A stretch of DNA of 64,000 bases from Casuarius casuarius (lineage: Eukaryota; Chordata; Aves; Casuariiformes; Casuariidae), in assembly GCA_003342895.1 (NCBI GenBank), contig PTFA01000086.1, forward strand, positions 2,058,199 through 2,122,198, read 5' to 3'. Numbering within the stretch: position 1 is the stretch's first letter; every line of letters begins with the position of its first letter. A program made the position numbers and the translations under genes. The notes below the pieces were generated by a model. It had not been told where the DNA came from. It searched no databases and worked only from the letters and a program-made list of their open reading frames with translations. This document shows positions 11,549-20,650 of this stretch, piece by piece.

Positions 11549-13629
11549 ACGGTTGGTAAAGCCCTTTGTGATTCATTTGGCTGAAAGCTAACAACACAAA
11601 TGGGTTGTTTATTGTAAACAGAAGTATGATATTAAAGCAGGTGCTGATATAAAGGGATCTCGATACCTGCTTCAAGAATTATCAAAATGGAAACAATGCT
11701 CTCAAAAGAATGACGATTCAAAAACGACTCAGCCTTGCGAAGATCAGAATGTATTTCATATCGTTTCTGTGTTGATGTGAAATAAAGTAGCTTTAAAAGT
11801 ATAATTTGAGATTTAAAATCCTCATCATCAAACATAAATAGTGCCCCATTTATCCAATTACACTACCTTGTTTCATTACAATGGTCTGTAATATATTTCT
11901 TAGGAATACAAGGCTTAAAATTAATAATAGAAAAGGACAAAATTGCCATGTATATTTCTCCAGATAGGTTTTCATCTAGCAGCAGGACTTCACTTCTGAT
12001 TCACTTGCTAGTTCTCTCTAACCTTTACATTATTCATTAATCAAACTAGAAACCTGCTTTCAAAGTCAGTGCAGGGGAGTAATTATTTACAGTTGTGCAT
12101 AGTATTTAATTTTAAGCAATGACAAAAGCAGGCATGTCCAGAATCATAAGGCTTATCATTTCTCTTCCGTTGGAGGTGAACTACCTAAGGAAGCTAAAAG
12201 TTGCAAACTTCTCTTCGATATCTCTGCTGCCATCAAGACAAAATGCAGTGCAACTGATACCTTTGAACTTGTGCAAGTAAAAATAAATAAAAGTGAAAAT
12301 TAAGTAATATATAATGTACTAACTCCTTTAAATAAAANGAATAAGGAGCTTTGCTATCAGCCTTGATGAGCGATTCATTTCTTACTGCACAGTCTGTTTA
12401 CTGTCACTTTGAGGTATTTTTCACCATACAAAACAAAACCCCAGTACTGTCCCTGAAAATGAAAGTCAGTTTTAAGAACTGTATACAACAGGCACGTCTG
12501 CTCTTTGAAAGCCCCCTACCCCCCGCAAACCCACACATACAACTTCAAAGCAGGAGAACTACTGCAAATGTATAAACCTACTTCACATCGGTTATGCTGG
12601 CTGAAACTGGACTGCATTTGCAGTATTTTGCTCACCTGAAACAACATTGATCTGAGGACAAATATAATCAAAGAAATGCACCACTGAAGACCAAGGCACA
12701 TTTTCTAATGAGAAGAGGGAAGGAGAGACATTACTGTGGTCATTCAGATTTCTATCTCATTACTAAGATGCTCAAAAATACTGTAACATTCTGCATAAAA
12801 ACATATTTTACTGTATTCTTAGCAGGGAAATCCTGGGAAACAACAATATGGGCTTTGCTTGCAAGAATTTCCTTACTCTATAGCCTGCGTTCCTAAAAAA
12901 GAACAGGGTGCCCCTTCTACAAAGATACCACACACATTCCAAGTGAAAATCCTACTTTGAAAACAAAATAAAATGAAGCCTCATACTCCTGACAGAAAGA
13001 AAAAAGGAGCAATTCTAGCACTGTCACTGAGATCATCAGCATCCATGAAAAAATAGCTATTTATCCTGCAAGTTGAAAACNTTAATGCCTTATTCAAGGA
13101 TAACCTCTTTGTGAATAAAACAATAATAGCAACTCATCAGAGAGTTTTTTCTGAATACATATATATGTATGCATTTCTATCTTAACTATTATTTATAGTC
13201 AAAGCAGATCTTTGCTCGCCAGGAAACACGCTAGCAACCTGCATAGGTACATTGGTCATGTCCCAAAAGACTCTGCCTGCATACCATTGCCCTACACCTA
13301 TATGAATATGGCAAAATGTGCAAGTTTATGAAAGTTTTGCACGCCCCAGTCTCCCAAAAATCACATTTACCTTTGAATGAATCCCAAGCACTACTTTTCA
13401 AAGTTTATTCAACTGTGCCACTAAACTTGCCCATACATTTTGTCCCACATGTAATATGCTAAAGCAAGAAAATACGCAGAAGGAGGGGGGGAAATGAGTA
13501 GACAATTTTTAAACTGGCGACATAAAAAAATAGTTTTCTTTAAAGAACTAGTCTGAGGAAAGACACAAAGAAAAAAAAGAAGGGAAAAAACCCGCCTACA
13601 TTAAAAGCCAAACAAGATAATAATTGTGC

Positions 13630-13830
13630 ATGTCTGGCTAAGAGAATCTAGAGGGCAAGCCTTACGTCATTGGCACTTGGGTTACCATGGTGAGTGATTT
13701 ATTGATATATATCAAGAATGAATAGATCAAAGGCAGCAAGATGACAGGTGATCAATCAAATGTCAAATCAAAGCTGGCAATCAACTGGAAAGCTGATTTT
13801 TCAGTGGGTGGGTCTGGCAGAAGAAAAATG
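13630..13830. promoter_or_regulatory. Candidate intronic enhancer with TCF/LEF and TALE motifs
   Basis: About 1 kb inside intron 1. It holds TTACGTCA (CRE-like, about 13662-13669), GTTACCATGG (half of an RFX X-box, 13681-13690), AGATCAAAGG (canonical TCF/LEF site, 13724-13733), TGACAG (MEIS/PREP, 13742-13747), TGATCAATCAA (PBX-like, 13749-13759) and ATCAAAG (second TCF core, 13767-13773). The density in 200 bases is suggestive, but motif matches alone do not prove activity. Confidence 0.4.
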
Positions 13831-14254
13831 AACTTCCATATTGCGCTTCCCAGAAACAAAACCCCACCACACTATTAAAAAAAAATAAAAAGCAATTAAG
13901 CAGCCTGAAAGAAAACTCTTTGAAAAGATTTACTATACAGGCCCACTCATCTGTTTCTTTTTCTTGGCCCCCAAAAGAAAAAGAACACCCTACAAATGAC
14001 GAAACAAAACACTTCCAAAGTTACAAACTATTTTCTTCTTAAAAAAAAAAATACTAATTGCAAAACCACTTGGCATGTGCAAATATATCAACTCGGAGAG
14101 CAAACAAAAGAAGAATTTGATGTGAAAACGCGGATTGTCTTCTAACAGTCAGAACGTTTCATTTTATTTCCTGTTGCAATTTTCACCACTGATGATCAAA
14201 GGCTGAACTTCCCCGCCGGGTTCATCGGCAGAGACAGCGCCTGCACTATTTCAG

Positions 14255-14279
14255 GCGCACACCCGCACACCCGCGCACC

Positions 14280-14320
<41 letters not shown>

Positions 14321-14365
14321 GCACACCCGCACACACCCCCGCACACACACGCACACACACGCGCG
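14255..14365. repeat. (CA)n microsatellite, imperfect, in early intron 1
   Basis: A pure CA run at 14282-14318 is flanked on both sides by CACACCCG variants. It gives long His/Thr or Val/Cys shadow peptides in all frames. Likely length-polymorphic. Confidence 0.95.
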
Positions 14366-14837
14366 CACCCGGCCGCGTTGCCACCAGAAACGCGGCGGAG
14401 CGGAAGGGCGAGCGCGCCGAGCCCCTCCGCGAGCCGCGCGCTCCCGAACGCGCCCCCGGCGCGACGAACCGCGCAGCGCCGAGCGCCAGGCGCGGGCGGG
14501 CCGCGGGCGGGAGGCGGCCGGCGGCGGGGGGCGCGGGCCGGCCGGCGGCCGCCGCCGAAAGTTGGGGGGAAGTTTGGCCGGGGCGGCGCGGGCGCGGGGC
14601 GCCGCGGAGGCTCCGCGGGCGCCGCCGGGGACAGCCCGTGCCCGAGCCGGGGCTTGGCAGCCGCGAACGAAACTGGCTCGCTGGAGTTGCGGAGGGGAAG
14701 GGAGGGGGAGGGGGATAAATAAATAAAGATCCAGCCCGGAAAAGCGAGGGTGACCCTAAATAATAATAAAGATGGGGGGTAGGAGTGGAAGGAGTGGAGA
14801 GACACGGAGGCTGTGTGAGGGGACGGCTTCTCCTTAC

Positions 14838-14877
14838 CTGCAGCCCGTTTGGGTGCTTGCTGTTTCCTCCTTGGCAT
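14838..14877 (-). CDS. TSHZ2: TSHZ2 first coding exon (start codon to splice donor)
   Basis: On the minus strand an ATG at 14877-14875 opens MPRRKQQAPKRAA. The exon ends after one base of the next codon, at CTGCAG|GTAAGGA, a near-consensus donor with its GT at 14837-14836. Teashirt-family zinc-finger homeobox proteins are nuclear transcriptional repressors in development. They begin with this peptide on a tiny first coding exon, while the zinc fingers and homeodomain sit on a large distant exon. From memory, the ending KRAA followed by G fits TSHZ2, whereas TSHZ1 and TSHZ3 have RRSAA or RRAAA. The start context has G at -3. The frame stays open upstream of the ATG, but I see no earlier in-frame ATG. 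The exon lies in a CpG island. Family assignment is very likely; the choice of paralogue is slightly less sure because only 13 residues are visible. The remaining roughly 1,000 residues lie beyond position 1. Confidence 0.88.
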
Positions 14878-15098
14878 CGCTCTACTTTCTCCAATCTCAC
14901 TTCTGTCCCCAGATCCGAGAGCCCTGAGACGCTCCTGAGTCGTGTGTCTCTGCCTCTGCCTCTCAGCTGCTTTCCCCGACACCCCCCAGACAAGCCTCCC
15001 CTGCCCCCCTCCTTTCCACTTCACTGATAGGAACCTGTTTGGCTTTTTATTTTATTTTAGAGATCTAGGTTTCTTGCTCTCTCTTTTTTTTGGTTGGC

Positions 15099-15128
15099 TT
15101 TTCTTTCTTTCTTTCTTTCTTTTTTTTT
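15099..15128. repeat. (CTTT)n tract ending in poly-T
   Basis: Five CTTT units followed by a T run. It accounts for the lysine-rich shadow peptide on the minus strand. Confidence 0.85.
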
Positions 15129-15283
15129 AACTGTTGCAACACTTGCTTTGCTTTGATTCAAACATCCAAGATCAGGAGCAAATGAAAGGCGCCCACAGTG
15201 CCAGAGAACGGTAATAAATAAATAACAAAATAGATATGTATATATTAAAAAGGCAGCTCTGGAAAGACTGTGGGGCTGGCTGC

Positions 15284-15317
15284 TTCCTCCCTTTCCTCTC
15301 CTCTCCTCCTCCTCCTC
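15284..15317. repeat. Pyrimidine (CTCCT)n tract
   Basis: Runs of CTCCTC and CTTTCCTCTC make a polypurine/polypyrimidine stretch in the promoter region, a common feature of CpG-island promoters. Confidence 0.7.
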
Positions 15318-15346
15318 GCAGAGCTGTATGGCGGAGCGGTGCCCGG

Positions 15347-15384
15347 GTGTGCGTGGTGTGTGTGTGCGTGCGTGTGTGTGCGCG
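15347..15384. repeat. Imperfect (GT)n tract
   Basis: Alternating GTGTGC/GTGTGTG sequence about 90 bases before the CA tract and complementary to it. The two form a potential inverted repeat. Confidence 0.8.
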
Positions 15385-15469
15385 GAGCGCTGCAGGTTCG
15401 CTGCTGTCAGATGCCAGGCAGTGAGTGATATGGGAGAGGACAGGGAGGCTTGGGATGGGAGGAAATCTG

Positions 15470-15514
15470 GTATTCGCACACGCACACACACACTCTCGCA
15501 CCGACACACGCACA

Positions 15515-15556
<42 letters not shown>

Positions 15557-15560
15557 CAGG
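15470..15560. repeat. (CA)n microsatellite in the promoter/5' UTR
   Basis: A pure CA run at 15519-15554 is preceded by imperfect CACACG variants from about 15475. It lies roughly 650 bases upstream of the start codon and so may be transcribed. Confidence 0.95.
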
Positions 15561-15693
15561 GCGAGGCGATGCCAGCAAACATCGATCCACTGAGCAAACT
15601 GAACATTAACAAACTCCTCCTCCGCGACCTGATGACAGGAGGAAATTTACTCCGCGCAGACGGGCGGCAGGCAGTTTATTAAAGAGACAGGGC

Positions 15694-15725
15694 GCGCCGG
15701 CACCGCGCCGGCACCGCGCCGCACC
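15694..15725. repeat. Tandem 11-base GC-rich repeat
   Basis: GCGCCGGCACC occurs twice, then once more with one base missing. It overlaps a GGCGCGCC (AscI-type) site in the CpG island. Confidence 0.7.
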
Positions 15726-16064
15726 TGGGGCGCGCCCCCTCCCGCCGCCTGCGGACCGGGCGGTTGGCTTCGCGCGTGGGGCGGCGGGGTGGGAGCCCTT
15801 CGCCCCGGCAAGCCGCTGTCCCGGGGTGCCCCAGGCGTGGGGGCGCGGCGGAGGTGCGGAGCCGTCGCTGGGGGGGACTCGCCGCCGGCCGGCCCGGGGT
15901 TTCGCCCNGCCGCGGGGCGGGTGCCGGTGTTTCAGCCGTGCTTTCCCGCGGCGTCGATGCCAGCTCGCGCTGCGGGGCATGGAGGCCTCGTGTCGCGTCG
16001 CACGTGCTGTTACTCTGATCCTTCCTCTGACGGTAACGCCCGCAGGAGGCATCAGCCGTCCTCG

Positions 16065-16100
16065 GCGCAAAGGCTGGGTTCAGCGCAAAGGCTGGGTTCA
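16065..16100. repeat. Exact tandem duplication of an 18-mer
   Basis: GCGCAAAGGCTGGGTTCA is present twice in direct succession (16065-16082 and 16083-16100) in the upstream part of the CpG island. Confidence 0.9.
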
Positions 16101-18284
16101 ACACACGCCAGCGTTACCCAAGGCTCCCTCGGGGCCCTTCCAGACCGAAAGCCACGCTTGCCCCGCGAGAGCCCACGAAACGGCCCGGCCGAGGAGGAGC
16201 AGGCGACCCGCACGCTGGCAGAAGCCCGGCGGCTGCAGCAGACCCCACAGCCGGCCCTGCCCTCGCTGGCCTGCTNCCCCCGCGGTCCCACGGCTGTGTT
16301 AGTGCTGTGAGGTTTTCAGGGGCGCTCGGGACCGAAAGGGCGGATTCAGTTCTGCACGTTTAGTTCTGACTTGTACAAGAAGTCTCCTGAGTGGTTTCAC
16401 CGTACCCGACAGCCTAACACCCGCATTCGTTACGGAACCGAGTTCTCAGATGTTACCGCTGTGGTACTTGTATTTTTCTAAGGGAATTATTGTGATTAAC
16501 AGAAATAATTTGCATCCCGCTCCGCCAGGCCGGGCTCTGTCGGGGTGCGGTGTCACCCGGCGGCCTGCGCCCGCCCCCNAGCTCGGCCAGGCCGTGAGCT
16601 GCCCGGGGAAGACCCCGCCGACCTCTGTGCTCAGCAGCCTCAGAGGCGATGGTGCTTGTGAAACGTCCTCCTCCCGGATTTCGTAGTCCGCTTAAATTAT
16701 TTGANAGCCTTCCCTGCACAAACTCGAGCAATTTTTGTAAGCAGTTTAAAAGTATTTATTGGTGCAAGTAAATTCTTAGTTTCAAAGACGAAATAGAATA
16801 GCACTCCTATAAAACACTCGTTTTTCCCCTTCTGCCTGGCATAACTCACGCAGAAGTGAGCACCTACGCTTGAATCAGTCAGAATTGCCTGGACCTCTTA
16901 TACCTGTGTGCAGCATGTGCCAAACCCTGCCTTGTGCACACCTGGGGATTTCGGATTTGCCTTCAGTTCAGACAGGTGTAAACGCAGGGCAAAGCGTGGC
17001 TGCAGCATCAGCAGCATCTGGGCTTGCCGTCCCTTACTGCCCTTTGACGAGACGGCACGCTATCTAATTTATAAGGGAGGCGCTGGACCTGGATCAAGTA
17101 GTTCAGCAGCAGGATGCAGCCTCATATTTGCTTTTCGCATTTCATCCTGCCTTGATTTGTGATTTTGAACCCTTCAAATTCAGTGTCTTGGTTCCCACAT
17201 CAGNGAAATGAAGATACTTCTAGTTACAATTTTATACTTGTGCTCCCTGGTTGCACCCAGACAGGTATCGTGCCTCTGGTCAGGATAGTTTGTTTATTAT
17301 GAGGAACTGTGTATTAAAAGCTCTTTTAACACTGTGACATTTTTATTAACTGTCCTGCCAAACCTTGGGACATGATGTAATGTCTTGGGACACCAGCAGG
17401 CATCTGGGGGTGAACAGAATCCCCTCAGTTTTAAACCTCTCCTGCATCTGGGGTCTGCTACTTCTGTGCAAGTTTAAAAGATACAAGCTCTAGGTTTAAG
17501 TAAAGCAGTGATTCAGCGTAGCCTGGGATCAGCAAGTAGTGGCTATTGTTCTCCGGAGTCATGGCTTAAATCCAAATGCTGCACACTGGGTATGGTATTT
17601 GTATCAGTGGCGTTTCGGTCTCAACGTGCAAGATGAGAAAGTCACTCTTTTAAATGGTTACTCCTTTGGGAAGGGGAAATTGAGAAGATGGACTTCTGAG
17701 TAGAGCACTAGTGAGATGGCACCCTATCCGCGGTGATAAATGGGAGCATTAACAAGGCTTGGTCGAGAGGAACCCTACAGATTTATGGCTTCCTGTCTCC
17801 ACCAGCAGATGCCATTATGGCTGACAGAACAGAATGCCTTTCAGCAGCGAACTGGGGTGGGATTATGAAGAAGGGCAGAAAAAAAGCGAGCAGAATCTGG
17901 TGTCCATTTTTATTCACTGGTCAGACTCCGCTGATAGTTTTGAATAGCCCTGGAACTAAACAGCGTTTGTGTGCGCTCTCCTCCGGTTATTTATAACTAA
18001 CTTGGTGAAGGTCATGCAGCATCTCCTTTAGCACAGGAAGAACCCATAATATTTACTGAAAGCGTTTTTGCACACTTGAAAATTAGAGATAATAAAATGA
18101 ACAGATAGCACTGGAGGCTTCCTTGGCTTATCCAATGGAATAATCTTGATGGGTGCTTAATGTTTACTTTGGAAATGTAGCAAATGATTCTGAAGCTATA
18201 TTGAATTTTATCTATTTTTATTACATTGCAGAATAATATTTCTCTTTCCTGACAAAATGTTATGACCAGTAATAGCAATGGCAG

Positions 18285-18500
18285 TTATGCATGTTCAAAA
18301 AAGAGTAATCAAATCTCATGCTTCAGGGCATGAGCTGAATTCCCCACTGGGATCAGGAAGGAATTTTCTCCCCCCAAATATAGCAATATACAATCAACGA
18401 GATATGTTCTAATAGGTTTTCCAATTTCTTGGTTAGGTGCAAATTACATGGAACAATAGTGTGATCTATTGTTACGGCTTTTGGGTGTTTTTGGTCTGAT
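18285..18500. repeat. Probable old interspersed repeat (unclassified)
   Basis: The phrase 'catgcttcagggcatgagc' followed by GGGATCAGGAAGGAATTTTC is one I recognise as a recurrent sauropsid interspersed sequence. I cannot name its family with confidence. It lies about 0.6 kb from the CR1 fragment and could be related to it. Confidence 0.4.
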
Positions 18501-19049
18501 TTTTCAAAATAGTGGATGTGATTCGTGCATTACAGTAATGGTTACAGACAATTTCATGCACAATAACGGGCCAAATATGGTGGTGAGCCTTTGATAACAG
18601 TTCCCATCTTGAGTAGTCGCAATGAACTCAGCTGTGTTACCTGAAGAGTGTCGAATCTTACTTAACTTTTTGTCTGTCTCTCTTTTGGTGCCTGCAATGC
18701 TGGTAATTAAATGTATTTCTTTTTTCCTTTTCTTTCTTTTCTTTTTCTTTTTGTGAGTCATGTATATATAGGTACATGATTCATCTTGAATGAAATTCAT
18801 CTGAGAGTTGATGACCCCCTTCATGCTTTGCCTACCACTTTGGACCAATAAAAAGTTGAAATTCTGACAAGTTCAACAAACAACAAAAAAAACGGTAGAA
18901 ATGATTTGGTTTTGATAAATCAAAAATTTTCGGTATGTAATAACATTGCCAGATAAAGACATTGTCAGCTTCAACCTTTACGTCTTTGTTATTCAGAATT
19001 ACTCTATTTATTTAAAAGTAATTTTGAAAAAAAAAAAGAGATTACAACA

Positions 19050-20650
19050 ATTTTGAAAGAATCAACCTTGACAGACTGGAGATTCCTTAGAGAAAACAGA
19101 ATACCCTTGTAAGCCATCTGGGCCAGTCCTCTCTGCCCAGTAATAGGATTAGCTACACCTATTTTGTTTTTAAGGCATATTTGACCAATATGATGCACAT
19201 TCAATAATTTCGCTGGGCAGTCTATTCTAGTGGTCTTACTATTAGAAAATTTTCCTACTGTTGAACACTTTTTTGAAACATGTCTGTTCCTTTTTATGCT
19301 GTTCTCCACTGAAATGGAAAACAGTTTATTTCATTCCTCTTTGCAGCAATTTTTAATATATTTGAAGACTTATTACATCTACTCCCCAAATAACTCCAAT
19401 TTCTTCAGTCATTCCTCGTAGGTCATGTTTTCTGGACCTTGCACAATTTTGATTGTTCTGTGGCTGGACAACATATGTTTTGAAGTGCAGCGCCAAAAAC
19501 TGGATGCTGCATTGCATTTGAAATCTTCCCGGCACCAAGTGGGATTACTGCACATGTCTAACATATGACACTCCTGTTTATATGTCCCAGTTTGACATAT
19601 GCCCTTTGTGCAACGGCGTGACACTGTTGACTCATGTGCAGCTTCTGATTCACTGTAACCCCAGATGCTTTCCTCCAGAACTGCTTTGTAATCAGTTGTC
19701 CCCATCCTATATTTGAACAGCTGATTACGCATCAGTGACAACTTTGCACTGATTCATCCTGAATTGCATCCTATTTTTTCAGACTATTCCTGCAATTTGT
19801 CAAGATCATTCTGTATTACAATGCTGTCTTCAAAGGCTGTCTCAGTTCCCCCCAGCTTGGTACCATCTGCAGGTATCATGCAAACATTCTCTGTTCCACC
19901 TTCTAAGACACTAAGAAAAATACTGAATATTACTGTGCCCCAGACCCACTCCAGAGGTGCTTCCAGTCTGACGGTGAGCTGTTAAGGTATACTTTCAGAG
20001 TATGATTTTCTGACCTCTTCCTATGCCCTACAGCAATTTTATCTGGAGAATATCCCTGAGCTCACTTATGAGACTGTTACGTGAGACAGTGGCAGAAGCC
20101 TCCTAAAGTCAAGACATATGACTTCTCTATCCACAAGGTCTGTCACCTTGTCATGGAGTGCGATTAGATGGGTTTGACATAATTTGTCCTTAATAAATCC
20201 ATATTGGCTGTTGCTCATCTCATTATATTCTAGGTCCTTATGGATAGTTTGATTATTTTCTTTCACTATTTTTATATGACTAGAAGGTAAGCCGACCCAG
20301 AGCTCCCCTCCTTCCACTCCGTGTTAAAGATAAGCACTATGTCCGCACTGGTTTGAGTCTTCTGGAAACCACTGGTCCTCCACAGGTCCTCAGGGAAGAC
20401 CAATGGTAGCTCCGAAAATTGTCTGAAGATGAGTTTAATGGCCTGACCTTATCTATGTGCTTTCTAAGTGCTGTTGAAACTCTTGTTATTGTAGCCAGAG
20501 ATCCTACTATTCTGACACTGGTCTTGATTATTTTTGCAATCTGACCACAGCTGATTCCCGTAGTGAAGACAAAAGTGAAAAAAAAACTTTCATAGGGTGA
20601 TCTGTCAAAAGCTTTCTGTCTTAACTGAGTGACAAATGTAATCTTTCCTA
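19050..20650 (-). mobile_element. CR1-type LINE fragment, decayed reverse transcriptase and 3' part
   Basis: Read on the minus strand, the segment follows the order of a CR1 LINE. Around 20210-20070 is a finger/palm piece (SQYGFIKDKLCQTHLIALHD, then VDREV and ICLDF). At about 19865-19845 a degraded catalytic motif reads ADGTKL where CR1 elements usually have FADDTKL. Further on is the C-terminal domain, ending near 19415 with ENMTYEE. A 3' non-coding part then runs to about 19050. Frameshifts and stops break it throughout, so it is not active. Resemblance may extend to about 20760 on the 5' side. This is a common class of relic in bird, crocodilian and turtle genomes. Confidence 0.85.

Larger units (their letters stand above)
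1..14837 (-). other. TSHZ2: Intron 1 of TSHZ2 (5' part, continues beyond the window)
   Basis: Everything below the donor at 14837 is intronic for the main transcript. It is AT-rich outside the 2.1-4.0 kb CpG patches and holds no convincing coding gene. Recognisable contents are mononucleotide runs, one MIR-like SINE (5930-6080), a palindromic MITE-like repeat (11436-11548) and motif-rich AT blocks at 4380-4680, 6140-6300 and 13630-13830. Stretches 60-2080, 6300-11400 and 11550-13600 show nothing further that I can name. Confidence 0.75.
14878..15690 (-). promoter_or_regulatory. TSHZ2: Probable TSHZ2 5' UTR and core promoter region
   Basis: This is the stretch immediately upstream of the start codon, reading on the minus strand. 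It contains pyrimidine tracts, a CTTT repeat, CTCCT repeats, an imperfect GT tract and a long CA tract, then passes into very CpG-rich DNA. I see no strong TATA box. The nearest AT-rich match, TTTAATAAA on the minus strand at 15683-15675, is a poor fit. CpG-island genes commonly start transcription at dispersed sites, so no single start can be placed. No acceptor splice site was recognised, so the 5' UTR is assumed to be continuous with the coding exon. The upstream limit given is only a guide. Confidence 0.5.
14220..16720. promoter_or_regulatory. Large CpG island at the TSHZ2 promoter
   Basis: GC content and CpG frequency rise abruptly here compared with the AT-rich flanks. The densest parts are 14365-14650 (beginning of intron 1) and 15690-16290 (upstream of the exon), with many GCGC and CCGG tetramers. 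A less CpG-rich, pyrimidine-rich gap at about 14.9-15.3 kb holds the 5' UTR sequence. Islands of this size typically mark promoters of developmental regulators. Long open frames inside it (for example 14378-14722 on plus and 14196-14993 on minus) reflect stop-codon scarcity in GC-rich DNA, not genes. Confidence 0.85.

Noticed and set aside
14378..14722. Plus-strand frame of 114 codons
   Set aside because: Arg/Gly/Pro-rich composition from a CpG island with few stop codons; no domain.
14196..15024. Long overlapping minus-strand frames (257 and 265 codons) rich in Pro, Arg and Cys/Val
   Set aside because: They run through the CA microsatellite and GC-rich island. Only the 13-codon segment at 14838-14877 matches a known protein and it ends at a splice donor.
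15057..15612. Cys/Val/Arg- or His/Thr-rich frames
   Set aside because: Translations of the GT/CA microsatellites.
15675..15683. TATA-like TTTAATAAA upstream of the TSHZ2 exon
   Set aside because: Poor match to the consensus and no fixed start site; CpG-island promoters usually lack TATA.
18504..18848. Minus-strand frame of 114 codons with a Lys/Arg run
   Set aside because: The basic run is a pyrimidine tract on the plus strand; no other support.
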